Notes: a model not told the origin generated them from the letters alone. DNA of 64,000 bases from Clostridium_AD sp050717545 (GCF_050717545.1 NZ_JBOITN010000019.1:1-64000), one strand, 5' to 3'; numbered from the stretch's first letter, positions 1 to 10,108 are shown. Translations and numbers: made by a program.

Positions 1-120
1 ATCTTTTTCGGTAAATAATATTTTACTCATTTGCCACCATCCAATCTATATATAAATTATACAAAAAAAGCACCTATAATCCAAACACTTTTTTTTCAAG
101 TGTCCTTCCTATAGGTACCA
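1..120 (-). mobile_element. Edge of a probable IS3-family insertion sequence (partial)
   Basis: Read on the minus strand, an ATG at position 30 opens MSKILFTEKD and runs off the window edge. A GGATGGTGGC stretch just upstream could be its ribosome binding site. This N-terminus resembles, from memory, the first helix-turn-helix protein of clostridial IS3-type transposases. About 70 bp upstream, at 120-98, the minus strand reads TGGTACCTATAGGAAGGACA, a plausible TG-starting terminal inverted repeat, followed by a short hairpin (ACTT, A-run, AAGT). Only ten residues are visible, so the family call is an inference; the rest of the element lies outside the window. Confidence 0.3.
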
Positions 121-387
121 TTATAAATTACACCCCCTTATATAATATAAATATAATCATACAAAATCAAAATCTACTTAATATATATATCGTTAATAAA
201 CGTTTCCACTTTACCTTTATTATATACTTCTATAACAAACGATGTAATCCTCTAAAAATCATATTCTAAAATTACCCTTAAAACAACATTTTTAGCAAAC
301 ATAAACTGCTAGCAAACGCTGACAAACTATGTAAAGAGCTTAAACTAGTATATACTGTTATTAACAGATTATTTAGGAGGTATGGGG

Positions 388-869
388 ATGCGTAAAAAAT
401 TAATAAAGAGAATGCACTGAAAATTGAACAGCTAAATAAACAAAAGGCAGCTGAAAAGAAAGCAAATGATAAAAAAATAGCAGATGCTAAAGCAAAAGCT
501 ATTGCTGATGAAAAAGCTAAAGTTATTGCTGATGAAAAAATGGCAAAAGAACAAGCGGTAGCAGATGCACAAGCATTAGCAGATTCAAAGATAATGGAGG
601 AAAAACGAGTCTACATTAAAATGCATGAATTAATTAACAGTAAAATAGTAGCAATAGATGGACTTACTTATGGTGAACAAAATATAACTCCTACGGTTTG
701 TAATGAACTTTTGCAAATTATAAAAGATAATAATTTTAGTGATGGGGATAAATTAACATCCTATTTAAATAGCTGGAAAAAGAAAGACTTCTCAAATGCT
801 GTTGCACAACATAATTACATATGGACAAAATTAGGTGGTGGAGATGGTAAGGCAATTAGTTTAAGGTAA
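388..869 (+). pseudogene. Frameshifted DUF6241-like protein
   Basis: A good AGGAGG site (376-381) precedes ATG 388, but that frame stops after ten codons (MRKKLIKRMH). The neighbouring frame is open from 396 to 869 and encodes a Lys/Ala/Glu-rich coiled coil with near-identical ADEKAK units, then a globular C-terminal domain from about 610. The domain has the pattern MHELINSKIVA, ITPTVCNELL, YLNSWKKKDF, HNYIW. The same domain ends the protein at 54701-55258 (MHKMINTKIVA, ITPENCQTL, FLTRWKASNF, HNYLW). From memory this is the family listed as DUF6241; function unknown. One indel between 388 and 420 would restore a single gene of about 160 codons. As it stands it is broken, unless translation starts at the internal ATG 540, which has no clear ribosome binding site. 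Confidence 0.6.
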
Positions 870-917
870 GTTATATCATTAAATTATCGCCCAAAAGTTA
901 TACATCTTTAGGAGAAT

Positions 918-1184
918 GTGAGTGGAGTAATGGAAAGTATTTCTTCACTAACTAATTCTAAAATTTCAATACTTGATGAATTTAATGCTTTTAATAAAAC
1001 ATTTCATACATATTCAAAAGCTAGATTAATAGACAATAAAGCTAATATACTGGAGTCAGCATGTTTAGGATTTAATCGAGCTGATAGAATGACTTTAGCA
1101 GATATGGTGATTAAACCTGAAGATACTTTAGGTACAAAAACTATTACAGATTGTTTCCCAGAATCATTTTTTAAAACCTTATGA
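918..1184 (+). CDS. Hypothetical protein, 88 residues
   Basis: I do not recognise this protein. It may start at GTG 918, three bases after an AGGAG, or at ATG 930 after GTGGAG. It has no signal peptide or membrane segment; the sequence is mixed polar with a NILESACLGF stretch and ends at a TGA soon followed by remnants of other genes. Its position between a frameshifted gene and a TetR fragment suggests it may itself be a leftover of a larger gene. Coding potential is moderate; expression is uncertain. Confidence 0.4.
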   Translation: MSGVMESISSLTNSKISILDEFNAFNKTFHTYSKARLIDNKANILESACLGFNRADRMTLADMVIKPEDTLGTKTITDCFPESFFKTL

Positions 1185-1191
1185 ACTGTCC

Positions 1192-1366
1192 CTATTTTGC
1201 ATACCTATTCAAAGCATGAGGCATAGTCCCTTCAAGTATATTTCTGATTCCATCAACTAATATTTCGGGTGATTCTTTCATGCCTAGTTTAATCCATTGA
1301 GTTATTGTTCCTACAAAAGCGTGGCTATAAAAATCAGCTAAAAAATTGTTCTGAATACTAGAGATT
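1192..1366 (-). pseudogene. C-terminal remnant of a TetR/AcrR-family regulator
   Basis: The minus strand between 1366 and the stop at 1194-1192 is open for about 57 codons without a start. It contains FYSHAFVGTITQWIKLGMK and ESPEILVDGI, typical of the ligand-binding C-terminal helices of TetR-family repressors (aromatic residues, then GxxxxWIxxGMKESPE). The DNA-binding N-terminal half is absent and the frame is closed upstream by TAA. It is a decayed gene fragment. The remaining bases up to 1631 are AT-rich and probably carry the promoter of the next operon; I see no gene there. Confidence 0.5.
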
Positions 1367-1631
1367 AGAACAATTTAATTTTAACACAACTCTACTGTAT
1401 AAAAAATATAAAAGTTATTGAAAAGATTGACTAAGTTAAGAAAATAGGGTTGTAAAAGACTAATTAAATCATATTATAAATTCTAATATAATAAGTCTAA
1501 TTCTAGATATTAACTCATAAGTATAAAAGTAGATTAATATAGATAAGTATTTGTAATACTCTTATGAAAAAATTATATATTAGATAAATCATAGGAGTAT
1601 TAGAATAAAAAACAGAACCTAGGGGGATTAA

Positions 1632-4421
1632 ATGGAATCGAAAGACATTAAAGGCAATAAAAGAACAAAAAAAATTATATTATCAATTTTGGCACTTATA
1701 ATTATGTTATGTATAGGTGTTTTTAGTGTGCAAGCAGTTCAAAATGGTAAGGTTACTAAATTTGTAGGGATAGGCAATAAATATCTACTTGAAAGCAAAT
1801 ATGATCAAGCGATATTACAATTTGAATATGCATTAAAGATTAATCCAAAAAGTGTAAATGCTAGGATAGGACTTGCAAAGGGTTATATAGGTTTGAAAAA
1901 ATATGATAAGGTTATAGTGGTCTTAAAGGAAGGTATAAGGATACTTCCCAAAGAACCAAAATTTTATTTGATGTTATCAGATGTATTTATAATTAAAGGA
2001 AATACCGAGGACGCAATAAAAACATTGGTTAATGGATATGATGATACAAAAGATTCTGAAATAAAGAGTAAGCTTAATCAAATAAAGTTAACTATTAGCA
2101 TTATAGTAGAAAAAGACATACTACAGGTAGGAAACGATACTACTAGCAGGCTTGTTCAAAAGGACAAAGATGGAAATGTAATAAAAGAACTTAATGCAGA
2201 ATGGGGAGTAAAGGATTCAAAGGTTGGTAGCATAAACAAAATCGATACTACTAAAGCAAATTATAAGGGAAAGGCTGTTGGACAGGATGAAGTAACAGCT
2301 AGTATAGGTAAAGCTGAATTTAAAAAATCTATAGAAGTAAAGGGTGTAGTACTTGAAAAGTTAGAAATAACTGGTGGAGGATCTGCTGGCAGCGTTGGTG
2401 ATACTATGAAATTTAATGTCATTGGCTATGACCAAATGGGAAAAGTAATGGAAATTGTTCCAGTTTGGAGTGTGAATAATGACATAGCTGAATTAGTAAA
2501 AACAGAGGGTCAAGATGCTGATGTTAGTTATGTTAAAGATGGAACATTTGAACTTACAGCAACTGTAGGTGATATAAAAGAAAAAATAGATGTAACATTA
2601 CAAAACAAAAAGTACAGTATTATAACTATTATTTCAGGTAAGGGGAGTATCGAGAAAAATCCTAGTGATGATACTTACTTAGAGGATAAAAAGGTGAAAT
2701 TAACTGCTGTAGCTAATGTTGGATGGCATTTTGTTAAATGGACTGGAAGCGTTACTGGTAGTGTTAACCCGGTAGTTGTTAATATTGATGGAAATAAAGA
2801 GATACATGCAATTTTTGAAATAGACCAGAATATTTTGAAGACGGAAGTATCCGGTGTTGGAAAAATAGGCAGGAGTATATATCGAGATACGTATGCGTAT
2901 GGAGAGGTAGTTAGGATTACGGCTGCGCCAAAAAATGAGTATAGGTTTGATCACTGGGAAGGGGATATTTCAGGGACAAATCCAGTTGTTGATGTTAAGA
3001 TGAATGGTTATAAAAAGGTAAAAGCTGTATTTATACCTATTACCTATAAGCTTAATTCTGGAGTTGTTGGTAACGGAAGCATAAAACAAGAAGATGTAGG
3101 TGTAAATAAAATAAAACTTACTGCAATTCCAGGAGAAAATTCTGTGTTTTCTAATTGGGAAGGTGATCTTAATGGAGTTACAAATCCTGTAGAAGTTACA
3201 ATGGATAAAGATAAAACTGTTAAAGCAGTATTCAATGATGTCAAAAGAGTTAGTGGCAAAATCACCAATTCAAAAGATAAAAGTACGATTACTGCTAGTG
3301 TAATTAATATAAGAACTGGTAAAGACAATAAAACTGGTGAAATATATAAGAGCATAAATAGTAATGAAATGGGTAAATATGATACCACACTTTTAAAAGG
3401 AGACTATACTTTTGAAGTTGTGAAAAGTGGGTTTATAACTGAATACATTAATATTACATTAGAAAATAGCGAGTTGACTAAGGATGTTGTATTAAATCAA
3501 ATACCTGAGCAGGAAATTTATAAGCTTTCAGTTGAACTTGTTGGAAAGGGAAGCGTGAAACAAGAGAATGTAGGGATTAATAAAATAAAACTTACTGCGA
3601 TTCCAGAGGAAAATGTAATATTCTCTCACTGGGAAGGTGACCTTACTGGAGTTATAAATCCTGTAGAAATTACAATGGATAAAAATACAACGGTTAAGGC
3701 AGTATTTTATGACATGATAAAAGTAAGTGGTAAAGTTATGAATTCAAAAGATCAAAGTGCGATTACTACTACAACAATTAATATAAGAACTGGTAGTGAT
3801 AATAAAACTGGTGCAATATTTAAAAAGGTTAGTACAAACGAGCTAGGTCAATATGATGTGAAACTTTCAAAAGGAGGCTATACTTTTGAGGTTATAAAAG
3901 ATGGATTTACAACTGAGTATACTAATGTGACTGTAGAAGCAACAGAACTTACTCAGAATATTATATTAAATCAAATAGATGAATTTGCTAAGTATAGAAT
4001 TGTATTAACTTGGGGGGTAGAGCCTAGCGACTTAGATTCATACCTAATGATACCAACAAAAGAGGGGTTATTATCTAGTGAAGTATATTATGGTAATAAG
4101 GTTATAAAAGATTTGGATGGTAATGAAACGGTAAAACTTGATATTGACAAAACAAATGGATATGGACCGGAAACGACAACTATACTAAGTATGGAGACTG
4201 GTAAATATAGTTATTATGTTAAAGACTTTAGTTCTACCGCAACTATTAATAAATCTAATGCCATAGTTAAAGTATATAAAAATAATGTTTTAGCAAATAC
4301 ATTTAACGTTCCAACATCTGGAGAAGTAACAGATAACAGAAATTATTGGCATGTATTTAATATAGTAAAAGGTAAAGTAGTACCTATAAATACAACTCAA
4401 AGTACTAAACCTGAATACTAA
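1632..4421 (+). CDS. Membrane-anchored surface protein with TPR, Ig-like and InlB-type repeats
   Basis: This 929-residue protein starts at ATG 1632 after AGGGGGA. One hydrophobic segment (about residues 15-36) anchors it with the bulk outside. TPR-like helices follow (about 40-150: YLLESKYDQAILQFEYALKI), then two Ig-like beta domains (about 160-320). Four divergent InlB B-repeats follow, each with GxGSI or GxGKI, KLTAxP, FxxWEGD, NPVxVxM and VKAVF. The last two are each followed by a carboxypeptidase-regulatory-like beta sandwich (VSGKITNSKD, YDTTLLKGDYTFEV). The C-terminus (about 795-929, LTWGVEPSDLDSYL) resembles YfaP/DUF2135-type beta domains. The family is associated with adhesion or surface display. 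It is the first gene of the kinase/phosphatase/FHA operon, so it is probably an output or substrate of that system; that is an inference. Confidence 0.8.
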   Translation: MESKDIKGNKRTKKIILSILALIIMLCIGVFSVQAVQNGKVTKFVGIGNKYLLESKYDQAILQFEYALKINPKSVNARIGLAKGYIGLKKYDKVIVVLKEGIRILPKEPKFYLMLSDVFIIKGNTEDAIKTLVNGYDDTKDSEIKSKLNQIKLTISIIVEKDILQVGNDTTSRLVQKDKDGNVIKELNAEWGVKDSKVGSINKIDTTKANYKGKAVGQDEVTASIGKAEFKKSIEVKGVVLEKLEITGGGSAGSVGDTMKFNVIGYDQMGKVMEIVPVWSVNNDIAELVKTEGQDADVSYVKDGTFELTATVGDIKEKIDVTLQNKKYSIITIISGKGSIEKNPSDDTYLEDKKVKLTAVANVGWHFVKWTGSVTGSVNPVVVNIDGNKEIHAIFEIDQNILKTEVSGVGKIGRSIYRDTYAYGEVVRITAAPKNEYRFDHWEGDISGTNPVVDVKMNGYKKVKAVFIPITYKLNSGVVGNGSIKQEDVGVNKIKLTAIPGENSVFSNWEGDLNGVTNPVEVTMDKDKTVKAVFNDVKRVSGKITNSKDKSTITASVINIRTGKDNKTGEIYKSINSNEMGKYDTTLLKGDYTFEVVKSGFITEYINITLENSELTKDVVLNQIPEQEIYKLSVELVGKGSVKQENVGINKIKLTAIPEENVIFSHWEGDLTGVINPVEITMDKNTTVKAVFYDMIKVSGKVMNSKDQSAITTTTINIRTGSDNKTGAIFKKVSTNELGQYDVKLSKGGYTFEVIKDGFTTEYTNVTVEATELTQNIILNQIDEFAKYRIVLTWGVEPSDLDSYLMIPTKEGLLSSEVYYGNKVIKDLDGNETVKLDIDKTNGYGPETTTILSMETGKYSYYVKDFSSTATINKSNAIVKVYKNNVLANTFNVPTSGEVTDNRNYWHVFNIVKGKVVPINTTQSTKPEY

Positions 4422-4443
4422 AATTAAATAAAAATAAACAAAA

Positions 4444-4479
4444 TTATTCCCTCTAAAATAAGATTTTTAGGGGGAATAA
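4444..4479 (+). terminator. Intercistronic hairpin (possible partial terminator)
   Basis: A 15-bp stem (TTATTCCCTCTAAAA paired with TTTTAGGGGGAATAA, one wobble) lies between the first two genes of the operon. No T-run follows on the plus strand, so it may be an mRNA processing or stability element, or a weak terminator, rather than a strong stop. Confidence 0.4.
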
Positions 4480-4495
4480 ATAAGTGGGGGATTTT

Positions 4496-5626
4496 ATGAA
4501 TAAACCTGTGAAAATTATACTTGGGATAATAATCATTATAAGTTTTATTTTATCATTTAATTTTAATGTATACGCTGCGGGTAATGTTAAATTCAAAGAT
4601 GCTCAGCTAGAAAATCTTATTAGAATTATGTTAGATAAACCTTCAGGAACATTAACAAAAAGTGATGTAGAAAAAATAAAGACTTTAGATGCATCTGAAA
4701 AAAACATTAAAGATCTTGGTGGGATAGAAAACTTAACTGAATTAACTGAACTAAATTTGGAATCTAATAAGATTTCAGACTTAGAAGCACTTAAAAACTT
4801 AAAAAGCATAAAGATTCTAAACCTCAAAAGCAATGATATTGAAGATGTTAAATTCTTAGAAAAGCTTACAAATTTAGAAGAATTGAATCTTGATAAAAAT
4901 AGGATTGAATTAATAGATTGTCTAAAAGAACTTGAAAATTTACAAAACCTAACAATGTCCGAAAATATTATACGGAGTATAAGCCCATTAAAAGATTTGA
5001 CTAAAATTAAAACTCTATGGATTGATGATAATAAAATAAGTGATATAGATAGCTTAAAGGATTTAACAAAGCTACAAATACTAAGGATTAACAATAATGT
5101 CATTAGTGATATTAAAATTTTAAGCGATCTTGTAAACTTACAGGTTTTAAGAGCCCAAGCTAATCCTTTATCTAACATAAGTTCATTAAGTAAGCTTACT
5201 AAACTTGAAATGTTAATATTAGCTGGTAATCAAATTAAAGATATTAAACCTTTAGAGAAATTAACGAAACTTAATACATTGTCGCTTGAGCATAATCAGA
5301 TTAAAGATATATCTCCTTTAGCAAGTCTTGTAAATCTTAAAAATCTTACTCTTGTGGATAATGATATAAAGGATTATTCACCTACAGAGATTTATTATTC
5401 AAAACTACAATTAAAAGATTTTGAGCTTGATGAAAAAGCTTCAAATGATGATAAAGAGGAAGCTTGCAAAGTGGATACAAATAAAGAAGTTAAGGAAAAA
5501 GAGAAGGCAGATAATAAAAAAGATAATACTAATTTAATGCTCTATGGATTAGCAGGTTTAGTTGTAATTCAGTTAATAATTTTAGGAGTTACAATAATTA
5601 AAAAAAGAAATGAGGGTAGGGATTAG
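4496..5626 (+). CDS. Leucine-rich-repeat surface protein with C-terminal membrane anchor
   Basis: I chose ATG 4496 because GTGGGGG ends five bases upstream; the GTG at 4484 is part of that ribosome binding site. A signal peptide (KIILGIIIIISFILSF ... VYA) leads into about ten internalin-type 22-residue LRRs of the form LxxLxxLxLxxNxIxDIxxL (about residues 60-310). A charged Lys/Glu linker follows, then one transmembrane helix (about 350-371) and a short KKRNEGRD tail. LRRs of this kind mediate protein-protein contacts. It lies three bases before the FHA-ABC gene, so it is translated from the same message. A lipoprotein with related LRRs is encoded at 48300-49457. Confidence 0.85.
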   Translation: MNKPVKIILGIIIIISFILSFNFNVYAAGNVKFKDAQLENLIRIMLDKPSGTLTKSDVEKIKTLDASEKNIKDLGGIENLTELTELNLESNKISDLEALKNLKSIKILNLKSNDIEDVKFLEKLTNLEELNLDKNRIELIDCLKELENLQNLTMSENIIRSISPLKDLTKIKTLWIDDNKISDIDSLKDLTKLQILRINNNVISDIKILSDLVNLQVLRAQANPLSNISSLSKLTKLEMLILAGNQIKDIKPLEKLTKLNTLSLEHNQIKDISPLASLVNLKNLTLVDNDIKDYSPTEIYYSKLQLKDFELDEKASNDDKEEACKVDTNKEVKEKEKADNKKDNTNLMLYGLAGLVVIQLIILGVTIIKKRNEGRD

Positions 5627-5628
5627 AT

Positions 5629-7971
5629 ATGAAAAAGGAACAATTATATAAAAATATACTGACCTTTTATGTTGGAGGGGAAAAAATTTCGGAAGTAGAA
5701 ATTCATTATAATTCATCTAAAAGTGAATACAGCTTCGGAAGGAATAAAGGTAATGACATAATTATCACATCGCCAGTAGTTTCTGGGAGACATGGAGTTA
5801 TATATGTTGAAAACAGTAAATGTTATGTAAAAGATTTAAATAGTACAAATGGCGTGCATGTAAACAATATATCCATAAAGGCAAAAGAACTGTGTGATGG
5901 AGATAATATTAAAATAGATAACATGGAAGAGTCTAATGAAAATAGCGTGGTTATAGTTTATTCTAGAATACTGGATAATCGAGAAGAAAGATGGATTAAA
6001 TTTTCTCTTGAAGGTAAGGATAAAATTACAATAGGCAGGGCAAAGGGAATAGATATATCTTTAAAGCACCCTTCTTTGTCTAGAGAACATGCATCTATAT
6101 TTAAGCGAGATAATATTTATTTTATAGAAGATTTAAATAGTACTAATGGAACCTATTTAAATGGAGAATACTTAGGATGTAAAACAGCTCTAAAAGAAAA
6201 TGACGTTATTGTTGTTGGAAACACAAAAATAATCTTTAAAGATAATGCCTTAAATTACAATGTGATTTCTAAAGGATTAAGACTTGATGCTATTCATATT
6301 TCAAAAGTAGTTAAGGACACTAAGGGTCTCCTACGATCTAAGTCTAAGAAAATTCTTGATGATATAACTATATCAATAAAGCCTGGTGAATTAGTAGCAC
6401 TGATAGGTGGTAGTGGAGCTGGTAAGTCCACTTTTATGGATGCTCTAAATGGATTTAGGCTGCCAACAGAAGGTAAGGTTTATATTAATAATGATGATTT
6501 TTATGAAAATTATAATTTATATAAAAGTGTATTAGGATATGTACCACAACAAGATATAGTTTATGACGCACTTACAATTAAAAAAATGTTGATGTATGCA
6601 GCAGAGCTCCGAATGCCTCAAGATACAACGAAAGAGGAATTATTGGAAAGAGTACATCAGGTCTTAGAGGAAGTAGAACTTACAAGTAGAGAAAATGTTT
6701 TAATAAAACAATTAAGTGGTGGTCAGAAAAAAAGGGTAAGTATAGCGGTAGAATTAATAGCGGATCCGAAGTTATTTTTTCTAGATGAACCTACATCGGG
6801 ACTAGACCCAGGTATGGAAAGAAACATGATGAAACTTCTAAGAAAGCTTGCTGATAATGGAAAAACTATAATACTCATTACTCATGCTACAGCTAACATT
6901 AATTTATGCGACAAGGCAGTTATACTAGGTAATGGAGGTAAACTTTGTTATTTCGGACTTCCTGAGGGGTCACTAAGCTTTTTTGAAGTAGAAGAATATG
7001 CTGACATTTATGATTTAATAAACTTTGAAGCAGATAAGTGGAGAGGTTTATTCCTTAAGTCTCAATACAATGCTTATTATAAGGCACTAGACAACAAAAA
7101 GTTTAGTGAGAGTAAAAACACAGGAAAGTTAAATAAGAAAAACTCTATTAATGGATTTAAGCAGTGTGTAATTTTTAGTAGGAGGTATCTGGAACTTATA
7201 ACTAAGGATACGGGGAGATTGGCTTTTTTACTTGCTCAGCCTGTGATCATTGCGCTCTTACTTTCAATGGTACTTAAGTCTAATGCATTTAGTTATTATG
7301 AGGATGCAAAGTCTGTTATATTTACGCTTGCATGCGCTGGCGTTTGGGTTGGTGTTTTAAATTCTATTCAAGAGATATGTAAGGAGCGAACTGTATATCT
7401 AAGAGAAAGAGCAGTAAATTTAAAATTATTCCCATACGTTATGTCTAAAATAATAATACTTGGTGTGTTATCATTTTTGCAATCGACTCTTTTGGTATTA
7501 TTTTTTAGTGTATTTGTAAAAGTATCGGGTGATGGACTTATAGGAAACAGGTTAATTGAAACATTTATAACTGTATTCTTAACTACATTTTCATCTATGG
7601 CTATGGGACTTACGATATCTACCATGGTTACAAATACAGACAGGGCTATGGGCATAGCTCCAATTATTTTAATACCTCAATTGGTATTTACAGGGCTTGT
7701 ATTTAAGCTAGATGGGCTTAGTTCAGTAATTGGTTCTCTTGCTGTAAGTAAGTGGGCTGGTAGAGCTATGGCAGTAACTTATGGGCTTAACGATATACCT
7801 ACAAAAATTCAACTTGAAAATCCAAAGTTGCCAGAGCTACCTAAAGATATGCCTAGTTATTATGATCATAATTTAAGCAATTTATTAAATAATTGGTACA
7901 TTCTAATAGCAATAGCTTTCATTTGTGTCGGGATATCAATTATCTTACTAAAAAGACAGGATACAAATTAA
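5629..7971 (+). CDS. FHA-regulated ABC transporter, ATPase fused to ABC-2 permease
   Basis: The 780 residues carry two N-terminal FHA domains (about 25-95, FGRNKGNDI ... SGRHG ... LNSTNGV; and 125-200, IGRAKGIDI ... SREHA ... LNSTNGT). An ABCG-type ATPase follows: Walker A GGSGAGKST near 260, signature LSGGQKKR near 360, Walker B FFLDEPTSGLDP near 383. The C-terminus is an ABC-2 permease with about six helices (530-775). FHA domains bind phosphothreonine, so transport should respond to the kinase and phosphatase encoded downstream. The architecture matches Rv1747 of Mycobacterium tuberculosis, which is controlled by the kinase PknF. The substrate cannot be read from sequence; the co-encoded surface proteins have ordinary Sec signals or anchors and need not be cargo. 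Confidence 0.88.
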   Translation: MKKEQLYKNILTFYVGGEKISEVEIHYNSSKSEYSFGRNKGNDIIITSPVVSGRHGVIYVENSKCYVKDLNSTNGVHVNNISIKAKELCDGDNIKIDNMEESNENSVVIVYSRILDNREERWIKFSLEGKDKITIGRAKGIDISLKHPSLSREHASIFKRDNIYFIEDLNSTNGTYLNGEYLGCKTALKENDVIVVGNTKIIFKDNALNYNVISKGLRLDAIHISKVVKDTKGLLRSKSKKILDDITISIKPGELVALIGGSGAGKSTFMDALNGFRLPTEGKVYINNDDFYENYNLYKSVLGYVPQQDIVYDALTIKKMLMYAAELRMPQDTTKEELLERVHQVLEEVELTSRENVLIKQLSGGQKKRVSIAVELIADPKLFFLDEPTSGLDPGMERNMMKLLRKLADNGKTIILITHATANINLCDKAVILGNGGKLCYFGLPEGSLSFFEVEEYADIYDLINFEADKWRGLFLKSQYNAYYKALDNKKFSESKNTGKLNKKNSINGFKQCVIFSRRYLELITKDTGRLAFLLAQPVIIALLLSMVLKSNAFSYYEDAKSVIFTLACAGVWVGVLNSIQEICKERTVYLRERAVNLKLFPYVMSKIIILGVLSFLQSTLLVLFFSVFVKVSGDGLIGNRLIETFITVFLTTFSSMAMGLTISTMVTNTDRAMGIAPIILIPQLVFTGLVFKLDGLSSVIGSLAVSKWAGRAMAVTYGLNDIPTKIQLENPKLPELPKDMPSYYDHNLSNLLNNWYILIAIAFICVGISIILLKRQDTN

Positions 7972-8007
7972 CGCCTTGTACATGAGATATTAAAAGGAGA
8001 GTGTAAA

Positions 8008-8658
8008 ATGGATAAGAACTCATTGATTATTTTATTAGTAATTGTAGTATTAATAAATTCTATAGCACTAATTTATCTAGCAAAAACAAATAAAAAAACA
8101 CCAAAAGCTGTAAAGAGGAAAGTAGATAGTGAAAGAAATGAATATGATTCTGATGAACCCGATGATTCAGAAGGGAAGACAGAAATAGTTGGAAGGGCAA
8201 AAGATAAAGTTGTAACTGATAGTGGCTATAACAAGAAAATTACTTTTAGTAAAATTCCAGAGCTATCACTGGGCGAGCGAAAGGAAATAATTGATGAAAC
8301 CATTATTGAATCAATAGGCATAAAAGAACCTGGAGAAACAGAAATAATAGATTTTAGAGCAACTGATAAGCGACTAAAAGCTCTAAGTTATTTAGAAAAT
8401 GAGATAAAAAAGAAATATGAAATGATGAAAAAAGAAGTATTTATTGGAAGAGACCCTAGTCAATGTGATTTGGTTATTACAACCGACAAATACTTGGGTA
8501 AAAAACATGTTAGATTTTTTATTGAGGGTGGAAAGCTTTATGTTGAAGATCTTCAATCAAAAAATGGGACTTATGTAGATGATGAAAAAGTGCAAGGAAT
8601 ATGTGAAGTTGTTTCAGGAAAATTTAAAATAGCTAATACAGAAATAACTATAGAGTAA
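8008..8658 (+). CDS. FHA-domain membrane protein
   Basis: An N-terminal transmembrane helix (about residues 5-25) is followed by an acidic, flexible linker and a C-terminal FHA domain (about 145-215, IGRDPSQCDL ... KKHVRF ... LQSKNGTYV). The linker holds two Thr motifs, KTEIVGR and ETEIIDF, that look like phosphothreonine FHA ligands; self-binding or partner-binding after phosphorylation is an inference. ATG 8008 follows AAAGGAGAG. It lies between the FHA-ABC gene and the phosphatase gene, and would act at the inner face of the membrane. Confidence 0.8.
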   Translation: MDKNSLIILLVIVVLINSIALIYLAKTNKKTPKAVKRKVDSERNEYDSDEPDDSEGKTEIVGRAKDKVVTDSGYNKKITFSKIPELSLGERKEIIDETIIESIGIKEPGETEIIDFRATDKRLKALSYLENEIKKKYEMMKKEVFIGRDPSQCDLVITTDKYLGKKHVRFFIEGGKLYVEDLQSKNGTYVDDEKVQGICEVVSGKFKIANTEITIE

Positions 8659-8668
8659 GGAGGGCTAT

Positions 8669-9445
8669 ATGCCTAATTTATATGATACACAGAATTTAAA
8701 TGAAAATAGTTTAGTTTGTGGCTCTTATAGTGATATGGGAATAAGGAAAGAGAATCAAGACTCTTTTCTTATCATTAAGGATATTACAAACCCTACATTT
8801 ATAGTAGCAGATGGAGCTGGTGGGTACTCTTTTGGAAAAGAGGCAAGTAAACTTGCGGTAGATGCTTTTAAGGTCGAAGTTTCAAAAGTAGACACCAGCG
8901 ACGTAAATTATCTAAATAAGCTAATTAAGAAAAAGTATGAGCAAGTAAATGAGTACATTTATAAGAAGTCTATGGATCTTGGTAAAAAAATCATGACCAC
9001 TTTTTCTATGGTAAATATTATAGATAATAAATTACTGATATCAAATCTAGGGGATACAGCAATATATAAAATTTCAGAGGGCAAAATTACGAAAATATAT
9101 GTGCAACATTCTTTAGCATTTGAACAATATGAAAGCGGTCACATTACATTTAAGGAGTATATAAATCATCCTAAAAAAAATGTTATAACAAGAGCTTTAG
9201 GCGGTAATAAAGAAGTGTTTCCGTATATTAATACGTTGCAAATTTATAATAATGATATATTTATAATATGCACGGATGGAGTATATAATTTTATACAAGA
9301 GCAGGAACTTTTAATGTATTTTAAGGATAAGATTCATGATAATGAGGGGTTAGAAAGCATATGTAAAGAAATTGGGCTAGAAGTATTAAAAAGACATGGA
9401 AATGATAATTTAACAATAGTTGCATTTCAAAAATTCATTTTATAG
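8669..9445 (+). CDS. PP2C-family Ser/Thr protein phosphatase
   Basis: PP2C metal-binding and catalytic motifs appear in order: RKENQDSF (about residue 27), VADGAGGYSFGKEA, a central TTFSMV and NLGDTAIY, then ICTDGVYNF and GNDNLTIV at the end. At 258 residues it is the size of a stand-alone cytosolic PrpC/Stp-type Mn-dependent phosphatase. It starts after GGAGG ten bases beyond the FHA gene. It should reverse phosphorylation by the kinase at 10126-12129, setting FHA occupancy on the transporter. Confidence 0.9.
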   Translation: MPNLYDTQNLNENSLVCGSYSDMGIRKENQDSFLIIKDITNPTFIVADGAGGYSFGKEASKLAVDAFKVEVSKVDTSDVNYLNKLIKKKYEQVNEYIYKKSMDLGKKIMTTFSMVNIIDNKLLISNLGDTAIYKISEGKITKIYVQHSLAFEQYESGHITFKEYINHPKKNVITRALGGNKEVFPYINTLQIYNNDIFIICTDGVYNFIQEQELLMYFKDKIHDNEGLESICKEIGLEVLKRHGNDNLTIVAFQKFIL

Positions 9446-9457
9446 AGGTGATTTAAT

Positions 9458-10108
9458 TTGAAAAATACAATTAAAAACTTATTTATATTTATTACTGTTT
9501 TGGCCATTATTGGTATTGTATACTTAATGGTTTTGTTTCCAGTACATAAATATAGGGCAAATATGGTTGTAGACAAATCTTTTGATGTTAAGGCAATGTT
9601 ATTAAAAGCTGTGCCAAAAAACTTTTCATTAAAACAGAGAAAAATGGAAACAACAATTAGTTTAACAGAAGATGAATTAAAAGGGTTAATATTGTCAGAG
9701 ATGAAGAAGAAAGGGAATGTGGATGGTGTAGAAATATCTATAGCAAATAATAAGATAGATATATATGTAAAGCAAAAAGTATGGAAGTACTTCCCTGTTG
9801 AATTAAGTCTGTCATTTAAATCAGAAATAAAGGATGATAAGGTAAAACTTATTTTAGAAACTTCAAAGATTGGGAAACTGGATTTAGATAAAGAAAAGGT
9901 CTTAGATAAAATAAAAGACAATAAAATTACAGGTTTCGATGTTAGGCCACTAGCAGGTGAAATTATATTAGAGGATGAGGAGATTAAGGATTTAATAGTA
10001 GTGAAAGCTACGAGACTTTACGATCACAAAGCATCTGTTGATATTGAAGTCGAACTTAACAGTATAGAAGACTTTATGGAGTTAATGAAAATAGTAAGGG
10101 AAAATTAA
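9458..10108 (+). CDS. Membrane-anchored hypothetical protein in the kinase operon
   Basis: A TTG start at 9458 is supported by AGAGGTG seven bases upstream. One N-terminal helix (about residues 7-28) is followed by a soluble region of about 185 residues with alternating beta/charged segments (VEISIANNKIDIYVKQ, VELSLSFKSEI, VDIEVELNSIEDF). It may be a beta-rich domain facing outside the cell. I recognise no family. Tight packing between the phosphatase and kinase genes suggests a structural or sensor role in the same complex. Confidence 0.65.
   Translation: MKNTIKNLFIFITVLAIIGIVYLMVLFPVHKYRANMVVDKSFDVKAMLLKAVPKNFSLKQRKMETTISLTEDELKGLILSEMKKKGNVDGVEISIANNKIDIYVKQKVWKYFPVELSLSFKSEIKDDKVKLILETSKIGKLDLDKEKVLDKIKDNKITGFDVRPLAGEIILEDEEIKDLIVVKATRLYDHKASVDIEVELNSIEDFMELMKIVREN

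Noticed and set aside
4603..5178. Minus-strand 191-codon frame inside the LRR gene
   Set aside because: It is the Leu/Ser-rich complement of LRR codons, lacks a ribosome binding site and lies within a strong plus-strand gene.
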